From positions 35,957 through 99,956 of the forward strand of contig CAMKJU010000004.1 in assembly GCA_946413265.1 (NCBI GenBank): a DNA stretch of 64,000 nucleotides, read 5' to 3'. A model generated the notes under the pieces. The model saw only the letters and a program-made list of their open reading frames with translations, was not told where the DNA came from and searched no databases. The DNA is from an uncultured Lentisphaerota bacterium. Its GTDB lineage: Bacteria > Verrucomicrobiota > Kiritimatiellia > RFP12 > UBA1067. The number at the start of each line of letters is the position of its first letter. The first letter of the stretch is position 1. The position numbers and the translations under genes were made by a program. This document shows, one piece after another, positions 23,958 through 33,298 of this stretch.

Positions 23958-26900
23958 ATGCAGAACGAAGGAGCAGAGTTTGTACATCTTCACGTCCATA
24001 CCACTTATTCCCTTTTGGACGGGCAGTGCGGCATCAAGCCGCTCGTGCGGCGCGCGCGCGAGTGGGGCATGCCCGCGCTGGCGGTCACGGACCACGGCAA
24101 CCTCTTCGCCCTGAAGGCGTTCTACGACGAGTGCCGCTCGAAGAAGGGCTATGGCGACTTGCCGCCCATCAAGCCCATCCTCGGCTGCGAGGCGTACGTC
24201 ACCTCGTCGGGCGACTACACGACGCGCGACAAGAACGAACGCCGCCATCACCTGATCCTCCTCGCGAAGAACCTCACCGGTTACCACAACCTCGTGCGCC
24301 TCATCTCCGAGGCCCACATCCACGGCTTTTACTACAACGCCCGCATCGACCACAACCTGCTCGAAAAGTACCATGAGGGCCTGATCTGTTCCTCCGCCTG
24401 CATCGCGGGCGAGGTGTCGCGCGCCATCGACGCGGACCGCATGGACGAGGCGGAGCGCGTCGCGAAGTGGTACAAGGACCTCTTCGGGGACGACTACTAC
24501 TTGGAGGTGATGCTCCACAACTCCACGAAGACGAACATCCCCGGCTCGGCGATCGACGACCACCGCCGCCTCTACGCGCGCCAGACCGCGATCGTGAAGG
24601 GCATGCTCGAGCTGGGGAAGAAGCTCGACATCAAGGTCGTCGCCACGAATGACGTCCACTTCCTCGACGCGGCCGACGACGACTCGCACGACGTGCTGCT
24701 CTGCCTTTCCACGCAGAAGAAGCTCTCCGAGGAGGACCGCCTCATCTACACGGGGCAGGAGTGGTTCAAGACGGCGGACGAGATGTCCGCGCTCTTCCCC
24801 GAAAACCCCGAGTTCCTCGCGCACACGCTGGAAATCGCGGAGAAGGTGGAGTCGTACGAGCTCGACTCGAAGCCCATCATGCCGAAGTTCCCCATCCCGG
24901 CGGAGTTCGGCAGCGAGGAGGACGCGAAGTACGACGCGTTCGAGGACCCCGCGCAGAAGCGCATCCAGTTCGAGGCCGACTACCTCGACCACCTCGTGTG
25001 GGAGGGCGCGAAGCGTCGCTGGCCGGGCGACGAGTTGACGGACGAGAAAAAAGAGCGCGTCCAGTTTGAGCTGGATACCATCCGCAAGATGGGCTTCCCC
25101 GGCTACTTCCTCATCGTGCACGACTACATCAAGGCCGCGCGCGACATGGGCGTGTGGGTGGGGCCGGGACGCGGTTCCGCCGCCGGTGCGGCCGTCGCCT
25201 ACGCGCTCGGCATCACGAACGTCGATCCGCTCAAGTTCGACCTCCTGTTCGAACGCTTCCTCAACCCCGACCGCATCTCCATGCCGGATATCGACGTCGA
25301 CTTCGACGACGCGGGACGCGGCAAGGTGCTCGAGTACGTCACGCAGAAGTACGGGCAGGACCACGTGGCGCACATCGTCACGTTCGGCCAGATGGCCGCG
25401 AAGAGCGCGATCAAGGACGTCGGGCGCGTGATGGAGTATCCGCTCGCGGACACGAACAAGCTCGCCGGCCTCGTGCCGGACACGCCGAAGATCACCTTCA
25501 AGGGCGCGATGAGCGCCACCGACAAGAACGGCCAGCCGAACAAGGACTACTCGCCCGAGCTTGTCGCCGCGTTCAACTCGCCCGACCCGACGGTCCACGC
25601 GCTGATGGAACGCGCCGCGCGTCTGGAGGGCTCCATCCGCCAGCCGGGCGTACACGCCTGCGGCGTGATCATCTCGCGCGATCCGCTGATCGACACGCTT
25701 CCCGTGATGCCCACGGAAAACGAGTCGCTCCTCACCACGCAGTACGACGGACACTTCGTGGAGCCGGTGGGCCTTCTCAAGATGGACTTCCTCGGCCTCA
25801 AGACGCTCACGGTCGAGAAGGAGTGCGTGTCGCTCATCAAGCAGTTCCGGGGAATCGACATCGACACGGACAAGATCCCCGACGACGACGCGGAGACGTA
25901 CGCACTCTTCGGACGCGGCGAGACGACGGGCCTGTTCCAGTTCGAATCGGACGGCATGAAGAAGTACCTGATGGAACTTCAGCCGAACCGGCTCGAGGAC
26001 CTCGTGGCCATGAACGCGCTGTACCGTCCGGGCCCGCTCGCCTACATCCCCACGTTCATCGCCCGCAAGCAGGGGCGCGAGCCGATCGCCTACGACCATC
26101 CGCTCATGGAGACGTACCTGAAGGACACGTACGGCGTGACGGTGTACCAGGAACAGGTGATGTTGCTCTCGCGTCTCCTCGGCGGCTTCACGCGCGGCGA
26201 GTCGGACAAGCTCCGCAAGGCGATGGGCAAGAAGCAGCTCGCCGTGATGGAGGAGCTGAAGGTCAAGTTCGTGGAAGGGTGCCTCGCGAACGAGAAGTTC
26301 CGCATCGACAAGTGGAAGGACGAGAAGGAGGCGCGCAAGCTCATCGACAAGATCTGGGACGACTGGAAGGCGTTTGCGAGCTACGCGTTCAACAAGTCCC
26401 ATGCCGTGTGCTACGCCTGGGTCGCGTACCAGACCGGCTACCTGAAGGCGCACTACCCGGCCGAGTTCATGTGCGCGCAAATCTCGTCAGAAATCGGCAA
26501 CTTCGACAAGCTCCCCGGCTTCGTCGCCGAGGCTGCCGCGATGGGGCTCGAGGTGAAACCGCCGGACGTCAACCTCGCCTACGCGCGCTTCTCGCCCGTC
26601 AAGGGCGAGCAGGCGATCATCTACGGCATGGCCGGCGTGAAGGGCGTAGGCGCGGCGGCGGCGGACGCGATCGTGGAGGAGCGCGAGAAGAACGGTCCGT
26701 ACAAGGGACTCATGGATTTCTGCTCGCGCCTCGCCGCCGCGAACGTGGTGAACAAGCGCGTGCTGGAATGTCTCGTGCGGTGCGGCGCGTTCGACTCGCT
26801 CATCGCGGCGAACCCCGGCATGCATCGCGAGCGCTACTTCAACAACATCGACTTCTGCATCCAGCGCTCGTCCAAGCTCGCGAAGGAACGCGCGAAGGGA

Positions 26901-27797
26901 CAGCTTGACTTCTTCGGCGCGATCGCCGGAGACGACGACTCGAGCGACAAGGACCTCGCGGACTGTCCGAAGACGTGGCCGATGGCCCAGCGCTACAAGG
27001 ACGAACGCGACCTCATGGGCATCTACATGACGGGACATCCCCTCGGCGTGTACCGGCGCGTGCTGCCGTCGCTCTCCACGTTCAAGCCGTCCGAGCCGCC
27101 GGAGATACCGATGATGGAAGAGATCGGCGCGGACCGTCCGCTCCGCGTGGCCGTGCGCCTCGCGGGGATGCTCAAGGCCTGCACCGTGCGCATGGGCAAA
27201 CCCAAGCCCAAGATGGACCGCGGGCGCGTGGTGAAGGACGCGGACGGCCAGCCGGTGATGGAGCCGCCGCAGCCGTGGGCGATCCTGCTCATTGACGACG
27301 GCGGCGACGTGGACCAGGAGGCGCTCGCCTTCGCGAAGACGTTCGCCACGATGAAGGAGTGGCTGCCGGGACAGGTGGACCAGCCCGTCCTCGTGTGCGG
27401 CGAGCTCTCGCACCGCCAGGACCGCGACACGAAGGAGGAGACGCCGGAAATCCAGTTCATCGTCCGCGAGGCGTACCCGCTCGCGGAGGGCATCCGCAAG
27501 TTCTCGACGGGGCTCCACGTCTCGGTGCGCTACGAAGACCCGAACCTCCTCGCCCGCGCTGCGGCGCTCAAGGAACTGGCGGCCGCGCATCCCGGCGGCG
27601 TGAAGGTGTCGCTCGACGTGACGTGGGCGAACGGCCGCACGGCGGAGATCGACTGCGGCGTCGGCGGCGTGACGCCGAGTCCCGAGTTCCTCGCCGCGCT
27701 CGAGAAGATTCAGAAGGGCGACGACTACCGTCTGACGACGGTCAAGGACATCTTCCTCCAGCCGCAGGAGCCGAAGAGGTGGGAACGCAGGCAGTAG
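23958..27797 (+). CDS. dnaE: DNA polymerase III alpha subunit
   Basis: This 1,279-residue replicative polymerase starts with the PHP domain (FVHLHVHTTYSLLDG). The palm active site is MPDIDVDFDD near residue 445, preceded by GPGRGSAAGAAVAYALGI. The fingers and beta-binding regions follow (YRPGPLAYIPTFI, YQEQVMLLSRLLGG, SYAFNKSHAVCYAWVAYQTG). An OB-fold and C-terminal domain complete the protein. Length is slightly above the E. coli enzyme. The start is placed at the ATG that is 7 nt from the -10; longer readings would overlap mtnA. It forms the core of the replisome with clamp and epsilon proteins encoded elsewhere. Confidence 0.97.
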   Translation: MQNEGAEFVHLHVHTTYSLLDGQCGIKPLVRRAREWGMPALAVTDHGNLFALKAFYDECRSKKGYGDLPPIKPILGCEAYVTSSGDYTTRDKNERRHHLILLAKNLTGYHNLVRLISEAHIHGFYYNARIDHNLLEKYHEGLICSSACIAGEVSRAIDADRMDEAERVAKWYKDLFGDDYYLEVMLHNSTKTNIPGSAIDDHRRLYARQTAIVKGMLELGKKLDIKVVATNDVHFLDAADDDSHDVLLCLSTQKKLSEEDRLIYTGQEWFKTADEMSALFPENPEFLAHTLEIAEKVESYELDSKPIMPKFPIPAEFGSEEDAKYDAFEDPAQKRIQFEADYLDHLVWEGAKRRWPGDELTDEKKERVQFELDTIRKMGFPGYFLIVHDYIKAARDMGVWVGPGRGSAAGAAVAYALGITNVDPLKFDLLFERFLNPDRISMPDIDVDFDDAGRGKVLEYVTQKYGQDHVAHIVTFGQMAAKSAIKDVGRVMEYPLADTNKLAGLVPDTPKITFKGAMSATDKNGQPNKDYSPELVAAFNSPDPTVHALMERAARLEGSIRQPGVHACGVIISRDPLIDTLPVMPTENESLLTTQYDGHFVEPVGLLKMDFLGLKTLTVEKECVSLIKQFRGIDIDTDKIPDDDAETYALFGRGETTGLFQFESDGMKKYLMELQPNRLEDLVAMNALYRPGPLAYIPTFIARKQGREPIAYDHPLMETYLKDTYGVTVYQEQVMLLSRLLGGFTRGESDKLRKAMGKKQLAVMEELKVKFVEGCLANEKFRIDKWKDEKEARKLIDKIWDDWKAFASYAFNKSHAVCYAWVAYQTGYLKAHYPAEFMCAQISSEIGNFDKLPGFVAEAAAMGLEVKPPDVNLAYARFSPVKGEQAIIYGMAGVKGVGAAAADAIVEEREKNGPYKGLMDFCSRLAAANVVNKRVLECLVRCGAFDSLIAANPGMHRERYFNNIDFCIQRSSKLAKERAKGQLDFFGAIAGDDDSSDKDLADCPKTWPMAQRYKDERDLMGIYMTGHPLGVYRRVLPSLSTFKPSEPPEIPMMEEIGADRPLRVAVRLAGMLKACTVRMGKPKPKMDRGRVVKDADGQPVMEPPQPWAILLIDDGGDVDQEALAFAKTFATMKEWLPGQVDQPVLVCGELSHRQDRDTKEETPEIQFIVREAYPLAEGIRKFSTGLHVSVRYEDPNLLARAAALKELAAAHPGGVKVSLDVTWANGRTAEIDCGVGGVTPSPEFLAALEKIQKGDDYRLTTVKDIFLQPQEPKRWERRQ

Positions 27798-27827
27798 GCC
27801 GTGAGGTCATCGGGTACCGGAGGTAGG

Positions 27828-29087
27828 ATGGAAAAAGAAGTCGGCAAGGGAATCCCGGGGAGGCGGATCGGCGTTGTGATCAACGCGGTCTTGAAGCCAA
27901 GCCGCGATGTCATGTGCGGCGTGATACACTGCGTCCAGTCGGAATGCCTCGGCAAGCCGCTCCTTTTCCAGGCCAGCGGCGGCACGTTGCCGGAGAACAT
28001 CAAGTCGTTTGCCGCGAACGACCTGGACGGCATGATCTTCTGCGGCTTGCGCCGCGAGGTGATTGTGGAATTCCTGCGTCTCATGCCGGACCACCCGCCG
28101 CTTGTGGTCTGCACCTACTATCCGCTTTCCGAAGAATACATGAACCTGCTGGGGAACGGAGGGGAGCTGGTGCTGGACAACGAGGGGTTTGGCAGGAAGA
28201 CCGCCGATTTCTTCATCAAGCACGGGCACCGCAACTTTGCGTTCCTCCGCAGCCAGGTGGCGACCGAGAGCATCGCAGGCGACATCCGCTGCGAAGCCTT
28301 TCGGCGGCGGATCGAGGAGTGCCTTGGAACCAGTTACACATTCTCGAAATTCGTGTCGGGCGTCGTGGCGGCGAACGAGGACTTCTGGGAGACCGGCGAC
28401 AACAGGGCGGAAGCGTGGGTCGATTCGCTTCCGCTTCCCTGCGCCGTCCTGACGAACGACGACCGCGAGGCCGCCAACTTCATCGACGTGTGCAAAAAGC
28501 TGGGAAAGAGGGTGCCGAACGACATCGAGGTGCTCGGCTCCAACAATTCACACGGATTCTGCGAGCAGACGCGTCCGGCCATTTCAAGCTTGATACCGGA
28601 TTACGCGAAGGGTGCCCGGGACGCCGTGAAACTGCTGATGGCGCTGATCGACAACCCGAACCTGCCCCGCGCGCAGCGGAGCGTGGTCCTGTCGTCGTAT
28701 CGGCTGGTCGAACGCGGCTCGACGTCCAACGGCGAACATGGGTACATCGTGGCGCGGGCGCGTGAGTACATTGCCCAGAACGCCTGCAAGGGCATCGGCG
28801 TGATGGACGTGGTGGCGAACGTGGGCGTGTCGCGCAGGTTGCTTGAAAAACGCATGCGCGAGGCGACCGGGCAGAGTCTGCTCGAGATGATCCAGGCGGT
28901 GCGGCTGGAGAGCGTCTGCCGTCTGCTTGCCACGACAACGCTGCCGATATCAGAGGTGACGGAGCGTTCCGGCTACAAGCAGACTTCGAACTTAAGCCAT
29001 ATCTTTCGCAAGACTTACGGCATTTCCATGCGCGAGTTCCGCGCGCGCCACGCCGCGCTTGACGGCGGTGCGGAGGCGCGGGTATAA
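27828..29087 (+). CDS. XylR-type transcriptional regulator (LacI-like sensor + AraC HTH)
   Basis: This 419-residue regulator has a periplasmic-binding-like sensor (RIGVVINAVLKPSRDV, DLDGMIFCGL, GRKTADFFIKHGHRNFAFLR, VLGSNNSHGFCEQTRPAIS) and a C-terminal AraC-type double helix-turn-helix (GIGVMDVVANVGVSRRLLEK, PISEVTERSGYKQTSNLSHI). This architecture is that of XylR, which binds a sugar and controls its catabolic operon. GGAGG lies four bases before the ATG at 27828; a GTG at 27801 is possible but less supported. The stop codon falls within TATAAT at 29083-29088. The target genes are unknown; no sugar operon is adjacent, so it may act at a distance. Confidence 0.88.
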   Translation: MEKEVGKGIPGRRIGVVINAVLKPSRDVMCGVIHCVQSECLGKPLLFQASGGTLPENIKSFAANDLDGMIFCGLRREVIVEFLRLMPDHPPLVVCTYYPLSEEYMNLLGNGGELVLDNEGFGRKTADFFIKHGHRNFAFLRSQVATESIAGDIRCEAFRRRIEECLGTSYTFSKFVSGVVAANEDFWETGDNRAEAWVDSLPLPCAVLTNDDREAANFIDVCKKLGKRVPNDIEVLGSNNSHGFCEQTRPAISSLIPDYAKGARDAVKLLMALIDNPNLPRAQRSVVLSSYRLVERGSTSNGEHGYIVARAREYIAQNACKGIGVMDVVANVGVSRRLLEKRMREATGQSLLEMIQAVRLESVCRLLATTTLPISEVTERSGYKQTSNLSHIFRKTYGISMREFRARHAALDGGAEARV

Positions 29088-29146
29088 TACTTTGCAAAAT
29101 CTTTGCAATCTCTTTGCCTTGCCATGACAACCTTCGCCGCGAGATG

Positions 29147-29155
29147 TGGTTTAAT
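29147..29155 (+). promoter_or_regulatory. Extended -10 TGGTTTAAT
   Basis: TTTAAT (29150-29155) with TGG upstream is followed by GTCCGCC and a leader of about 45 nt with AAGGAAAGG before the VWA gene. A second TATAAT (29083-29088) upstream could act as an additional start. Confidence 0.65.
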
Positions 29156-29207
29156 GTCCGCCGTCGCGGGCAATAGGGCCGGCGGCGGAAAAAGGAAAGG
29201 ACATGAC

Positions 29208-30530
29208 ATGAAGACAGAAACGATCAAAACAGTTGCCGCTGCGCTTGCGCTTGCGGCTTTCGGAACGGCAAAGGCGGACGTCTCCTGCCGGGTGGAGCCG
29301 GATTACGCGGTGCGGCTCGCGGACAAGGCGGGCGACGCCTACGTGAAGGTGACGCTCGCGGCGGACAGGGTCGTGGCGGCAAACCGTCCATCCGTGAACC
29401 TCGCAATCGTGCTCGACCGCTCGGGCTCGATGCATGGCGACAAGATCGTCAAGGCGCGCGAGGCGGCGTGCGAGGCGATTCGCCGGCTCGACGCGAAGGA
29501 CATCGTGTCCGTTGTGGCCTACGACAACAAAAGCGAGGTCATCATTCCCGCGCAGCATGTCACTGAGAAGGAGGCGCTCATCGCCCGCATCAGCTCGATC
29601 GAGCCCCGGGGCTGCACCGCGCTCTTCGACGGTGTCTCGGCTGGCGCGACGGAACTCCGGAAGTTCAAGGGGAAATGCGAGATCAGCCGCGTCCTCCTTC
29701 TTTCCGACGGACAGGCCAACGTCGGCCCGTCCTCGCCCGACGAGCTCGGGCGCTACGGCGCGCTTCTGATGAAAGACGGCATCGCCGTCTCGACGATCGG
29801 CCTGGGCGTGGACTACAATGAAGATCTCATGACGCGCCTTTCGCAGAAGTCGGACGGCAACAGCTATTTCGTGGAGAACTCCAACGACCTGCCGCGCGTG
29901 TTCGCGCGCGAGCTCGGCGACGTGCTCTCCGTCGCCGCCACGAAGGTCGCGCTCAAGGTCCGGTTCTGCGACGGCTTCGTCCCCGTCGCGCTCATCGGAC
30001 GCGACGGGCGCATCATGGACGGCGTTGTCACGATCGACCTCAACCAGCTTTACGGCGGACAGGAAAAATACGTGATCGTGAAGTGCGACGCCGCGCCCGC
30101 CCCGGCCGGTTCCGCCCGCGCGATCGCGAAGGCGGAGATCTCGTACATCGATCCGAAGGACGAGTCCTCCAGGACCGTGACGGCCGTCGGTACGGTCAGC
30201 TACTCCGTGGACAGCGCAGCCGTCGCCGCGAGCGTGAACAAGGGCGTTGTCCGCGAGCGTGCGCTCAACGAAAACGCGATGCGCACGGAGGAGGCCCTGC
30301 GGCGCGCCGATCGCGGCGACTACGCGGCGGCCCGCGAGCTGATCATGATGAATCATGCAAACTCGATACAGGTGCAGGGGGCGATTGGCGAGGACGCGAA
30401 GCTCCAGGCCGACGCCGAAATGCAGATGTCGAATTCAATGAAGATGAGTCGCGGCTCGTACGACAGCGGGGCGCGCAAGAAGATGAAGACGTCGAGCTTC
30501 CAGCTCTTCAACCAGCAGAAGCTGAAATGA
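29208..30530 (+). CDS. Exported von Willebrand factor A domain protein
   Basis: This 440-residue protein has a signal peptide ending near AKADV. The VWA domain (residues about 62-230) has an intact metal-ion site, DRSGSMHG (D70), with GCTALFDG and LSDGQANVGPSS completing it. A beta-rich domain follows (SVAATKVALKVRF) and the end is Met/Lys-rich. The organisation resembles the YfbK-type secreted VWA proteins. It is transcribed with a histidine kinase and response regulator (gaps of 4 bp and a 4-bp overlap), so it may sense a ligand for the kinase. AAAGGAAAGG precedes the ATG at 29208. Confidence 0.85.
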   Translation: MKTETIKTVAAALALAAFGTAKADVSCRVEPDYAVRLADKAGDAYVKVTLAADRVVAANRPSVNLAIVLDRSGSMHGDKIVKAREAACEAIRRLDAKDIVSVVAYDNKSEVIIPAQHVTEKEALIARISSIEPRGCTALFDGVSAGATELRKFKGKCEISRVLLLSDGQANVGPSSPDELGRYGALLMKDGIAVSTIGLGVDYNEDLMTRLSQKSDGNSYFVENSNDLPRVFARELGDVLSVAATKVALKVRFCDGFVPVALIGRDGRIMDGVVTIDLNQLYGGQEKYVIVKCDAAPAPAGSARAIAKAEISYIDPKDESSRTVTAVGTVSYSVDSAAVAASVNKGVVRERALNENAMRTEEALRRADRGDYAAARELIMMNHANSIQVQGAIGEDAKLQADAEMQMSNSMKMSRGSYDSGARKKMKTSSFQLFNQQKLK

Positions 30531-30534
30531 AACG

Positions 30535-32046
30535 ATGAAGCGCCGCTCCAACCTGCCCGTCGCCATTGCCCTGCTCGCCATTCCGTCGCTCGTGTTCGCG
30601 TGGGTGGCGGCAGGGATGATCGCGGGACGGCTGGAACTGCTGGCCGAACGTGCGGCCGCGAAGGACGCCGCGCTTGTCGAAAGCCGCGTTTCCGCAGGCC
30701 TGGCCGCGAGCGTGGAACGCGCCAAGCACGCGGCCGAGACGGCGGTCGCGTCCGTCTGCGCGCGCCCTGCGTCCGACGCGCTCGCGGAAATCTCGCGCCG
30801 CGAGCCGTACGTACGTAACGCCTTTCGATGGGTTGCGGGCCGTGGCGTCACTTTCCCCCAGGAACGCGGCGCGACACAGGAGGAGCGTCGTTTCCTCGCG
30901 CGTTACGTGACACTCTTCGAAGAAGGCTTCAAGGGCGCGTCGAGGGATTTCACCTGGCGGTCGTGGTTCGAGGGCGACAGACTCTCGTTCGTCGGCTGGC
31001 GAAAGGCGGCGGACGGAAGCGTCGTCGGCGCGGAGCTGGAGACCGTAGCGTTTCTCGCGGAGTTCTCGTCGGTCCTTGCAGAGGCGGCGGGCGACGGGTA
31101 CATCCTCGAGCTGCGGGACGGTGCCGGCGGTTCGCTCTTCAAGACGGACGCAACGCCGGAGAAGAAGTCTCCTGATGCAGTTCTGGCTCTTTCGTCCGTG
31201 TTGCCGCATCGTACGCTTGCGCTCTGGCGAACGTCTCCGCTCGATTCGTCCGCCGCAGACCTCGGCCGGCTGTCCTTCATGGTGACGGCCGGAGCGGTGC
31301 TGTTCATCCTCTTCGCGGCGGGGGCGCTGATGCTCGTCGTGGACGCGCGGCGGGCACGCCGCGACTCGGAGCGCAAGACGTCGTTCGTGTCGAACGTCTC
31401 GCACGAGCTCAAGACGCCGTTGACGTCCATCCGCCTCTGCGCGGAGATGCTGTCCGAAGGCCGCGCGAAGGACGAGGCGGCGCGCGCGCGTTATCTGGAC
31501 GTGATCACGAAGGAGTCGGGGCGGCTGGCGCGGCTTGTGGACAATGTCCTGGACTTCGGCCGGCTTGAGCAGAACCGCCGCAAGTACGACCTGTCCGACG
31601 TCGATCTTTGCGATCTTGTGCGCGGCGCGGCGGAATCCCAGCGTTCGCGCGTGGAGGCGGCGGGGATGGCACTGGCCGTCGAGATTGCCGCGACGCCTGT
31701 CGTGCGGCGCGTGGACGGCGACGCCGTGAGCCAGATTGTCGTGAACCTGATCGACAACGCGGTGAAGTATGCGGCGGACGGCAAGCAGCTTGATGTCAGG
31801 GTCGCGGCGGATGGGACCGTCGTCGTGGCCGACCGGGGGCCTGGTATTCCGAAGCGCGACCGGGAGCGCGTGTTCGAGCGGTTCTACAGATGCGACGATT
31901 CGCTCGCCGCAAAATCGTCCGGCAGCGGACTGGGGCTCTCCATCGCGCGGCGGCTCGCGGAGGGCATGGACGGACACCTCGTCTGCACGGCGCGCGAGGG
32001 CGACGGCGCGGAGTTCAGGTTGTCCTTTGGAGGTGACACGAAATGA
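30535..32046 (+). CDS. Sensor histidine kinase (two-component system)
   Basis: This 503-residue kinase has two membrane spans (near residues 8-26 and 245-265), enclosing an extracytoplasmic sensor of about 220 residues with no clear family. The phosphoacceptor His is in SNVSHELKTPLT (H290). The ATPase domain shows NLIDNAVKYA (N box), DRGPGIPKRD (G1), FERFYRCDD and SGLGLSIARRLAEGMDG (G2). It autophosphorylates and passes phosphate to the regulator encoded next. The ATG lies 4 bp after the VWA stop; no strong ribosome site is seen, so coupling is likely. Confidence 0.92.
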   Translation: MKRRSNLPVAIALLAIPSLVFAWVAAGMIAGRLELLAERAAAKDAALVESRVSAGLAASVERAKHAAETAVASVCARPASDALAEISRREPYVRNAFRWVAGRGVTFPQERGATQEERRFLARYVTLFEEGFKGASRDFTWRSWFEGDRLSFVGWRKAADGSVVGAELETVAFLAEFSSVLAEAAGDGYILELRDGAGGSLFKTDATPEKKSPDAVLALSSVLPHRTLALWRTSPLDSSAADLGRLSFMVTAGAVLFILFAAGALMLVVDARRARRDSERKTSFVSNVSHELKTPLTSIRLCAEMLSEGRAKDEAARARYLDVITKESGRLARLVDNVLDFGRLEQNRRKYDLSDVDLCDLVRGAAESQRSRVEAAGMALAVEIAATPVVRRVDGDAVSQIVVNLIDNAVKYAADGKQLDVRVAADGTVVVADRGPGIPKRDRERVFERFYRCDDSLAAKSSGSGLGLSIARRLAEGMDGHLVCTAREGDGAEFRLSFGGDTK

Positions 32047-32750
32047 AACGGATCCTTGTGGCGGAAGACGACGCGAACATCCGCGAGACACTGGCGGACC
32101 TTCTCTCGGGCGAGGGGTATGCTGTCGAGACCGCGGCGGACGGCGAGGCGGCGATTGCGGCGTGGAGAGGCGCGTCGGAACCGTTTGATCTCGTCATGCT
32201 CGACGTTATGATGCCCGGCAAGAGCGGCTACGACGTCTGCCGCGAAATCCGCGCGGCGGGAAGTCGGGTGGCAGTGCTGATGCTTTCCGCGAAGGGGGAG
32301 GAGATCGACAAGGTCATCGGTCTCGAACTGGGTGCGGACGACTACGTCACCAAGCCGTTCGGCGTGCGCGAGCTCCTGGCGCGCGTGGCGGCGGCGATTC
32401 GCCGTGCCGAAGGGCCATCCGGCGCGGTACGTGCCGAGACAGCGTCCGAATCGGATTTTCCTTTTTGCGGCGTGCGTGCGAGCGTGAAGCGCTATGTGCT
32501 GGAAGGCCCTGGCGGATCCGTTGCCGTGACGGAACTCGAGATGAAGCTCATGAAGGTTCTCTCTGCGCACAAGGGCGAGGTCATGACGCGCGATACATTG
32601 CTGAACCTCGTCTGGGGCACGAACTACTACGGGACCACGCGGACGCTGGACCAGCATCTCGTGAATCTGCGCCGCAAGCTGGAACGCATCGGCGGCGACA
32701 CATCCCTCATCCGCACCGTCCACGGCGTCGGGTATTCGTTCATCCCCTGA
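32043..32750 (+). CDS. OmpR/PhoB-family response regulator
   Basis: This 235-residue protein has a receiver domain with DD at positions 9-10 (VAEDDANIRE), phosphoacceptor D54 (LVMLDVMMPGKSGYD), the switch Ser in LMLSAKGE and conserved K in DDYVTKPFGVRELLARV. The C-terminal winged helix ends RTVHGVGYSFIP. The start overlaps the kinase stop by ATGA. Targets are unknown; the VWA operon itself is a plausible one. Confidence 0.95.
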   Translation: MKRILVAEDDANIRETLADLLSGEGYAVETAADGEAAIAAWRGASEPFDLVMLDVMMPGKSGYDVCREIRAAGSRVAVLMLSAKGEEIDKVIGLELGADDYVTKPFGVRELLARVAAAIRRAEGPSGAVRAETASESDFPFCGVRASVKRYVLEGPGGSVAVTELEMKLMKVLSAHKGEVMTRDTLLNLVWGTNYYGTTRTLDQHLVNLRRKLERIGGDTSLIRTVHGVGYSFIP

Positions 32751-32790
32751 GTATTTGGGATGGTTTGCGTTCGCACGCGGCGGGAAAATT

Positions 32791-32799
32791 TGGTAAAAT
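32791..32799 (+). promoter_or_regulatory. Extended -10 TGGTAAAAT
   Basis: TAAAAT (32794-32799) with TGG and AAAATT upstream, followed by AAACGCC. A small hairpin TACACC/GGTGTA (32815-32834) lies in the leader, then AAAGGA before the ATG at 32866. Confidence 0.75.
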
Positions 32800-32865
32800 A
32801 AACGCCGTGTCGCATACACCTTCATGTGGGTGTAATCGTCCTCTTTTAAAAACGAAAGGAACAAA

Positions 32866-33294
32866 ATGAAGTCATTGAGATTGGCCATATCAGCCTGCAC
32901 CGTCCTTATGGCGGAGGCTTCCATGAATCCCGTCATTGCGGCGGACGTTGCGATAACGGCGGATTCCGCGCGACTGGCGATAATCCCCGCGCCGCGTGAG
33001 ATGTCCGTGACCGGCGGCGAATGCGCCGCGAAATGCAAACCGAAGTTCGAGCAGGTGGCGTCCATCCCGCCGGAGCTTCGCGGACACATCCTCGGCGGAC
33101 AGGGCAACAACTGGTCCGAATATACCTGGAACGAGTACGACCTCGACTGGAAGATGTGGCCGCGTTCGTGCGCCCTCGCGGAGGCGGTGTGGACTGGTGA
33201 CAGCAAACCTGACTTCGCAAATTTCCGCGCCCGTATGGAGACGCACAGGAAGCGCCTTATCGCGCAGGGCGTCAACTGCGCACCGTTGGAGTAA
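32866..33294 (+). pseudogene. Internally deleted GH20 beta-N-acetylhexosaminidase
   Basis: The 142-residue product joins the start and the end of a GH20 protein of normally 500 or more residues. The N-terminus has a signal (AISACTVLMAEASMNPVIA) and LAIIPAPREMSVTGG, the usual lead-in to the GH20 N-terminal domain. Then from about residue 65 it matches the family's extreme C-terminus: ELRGHILGGQGNNWSEYTWN, MWPRSCALAEAVWTG and RMETHRKRL. The catalytic barrel with the D-E pair is missing. The frame stays open, so the deletion is in frame. AAAGGA lies before the ATG and the next gene starts 4 bp later, so it is still transcribed and may serve only to couple translation. An assembly artefact is possible. 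Confidence 0.7.
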
Positions 33295-33298
33295 GACG

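Noticed and set aside
23904..26480. Long minus-strand open frame opposite dnaE
   Set aside because: dnaE is certain on the plus strand. The reverse frame is a composition artefact with no recognisable protein.
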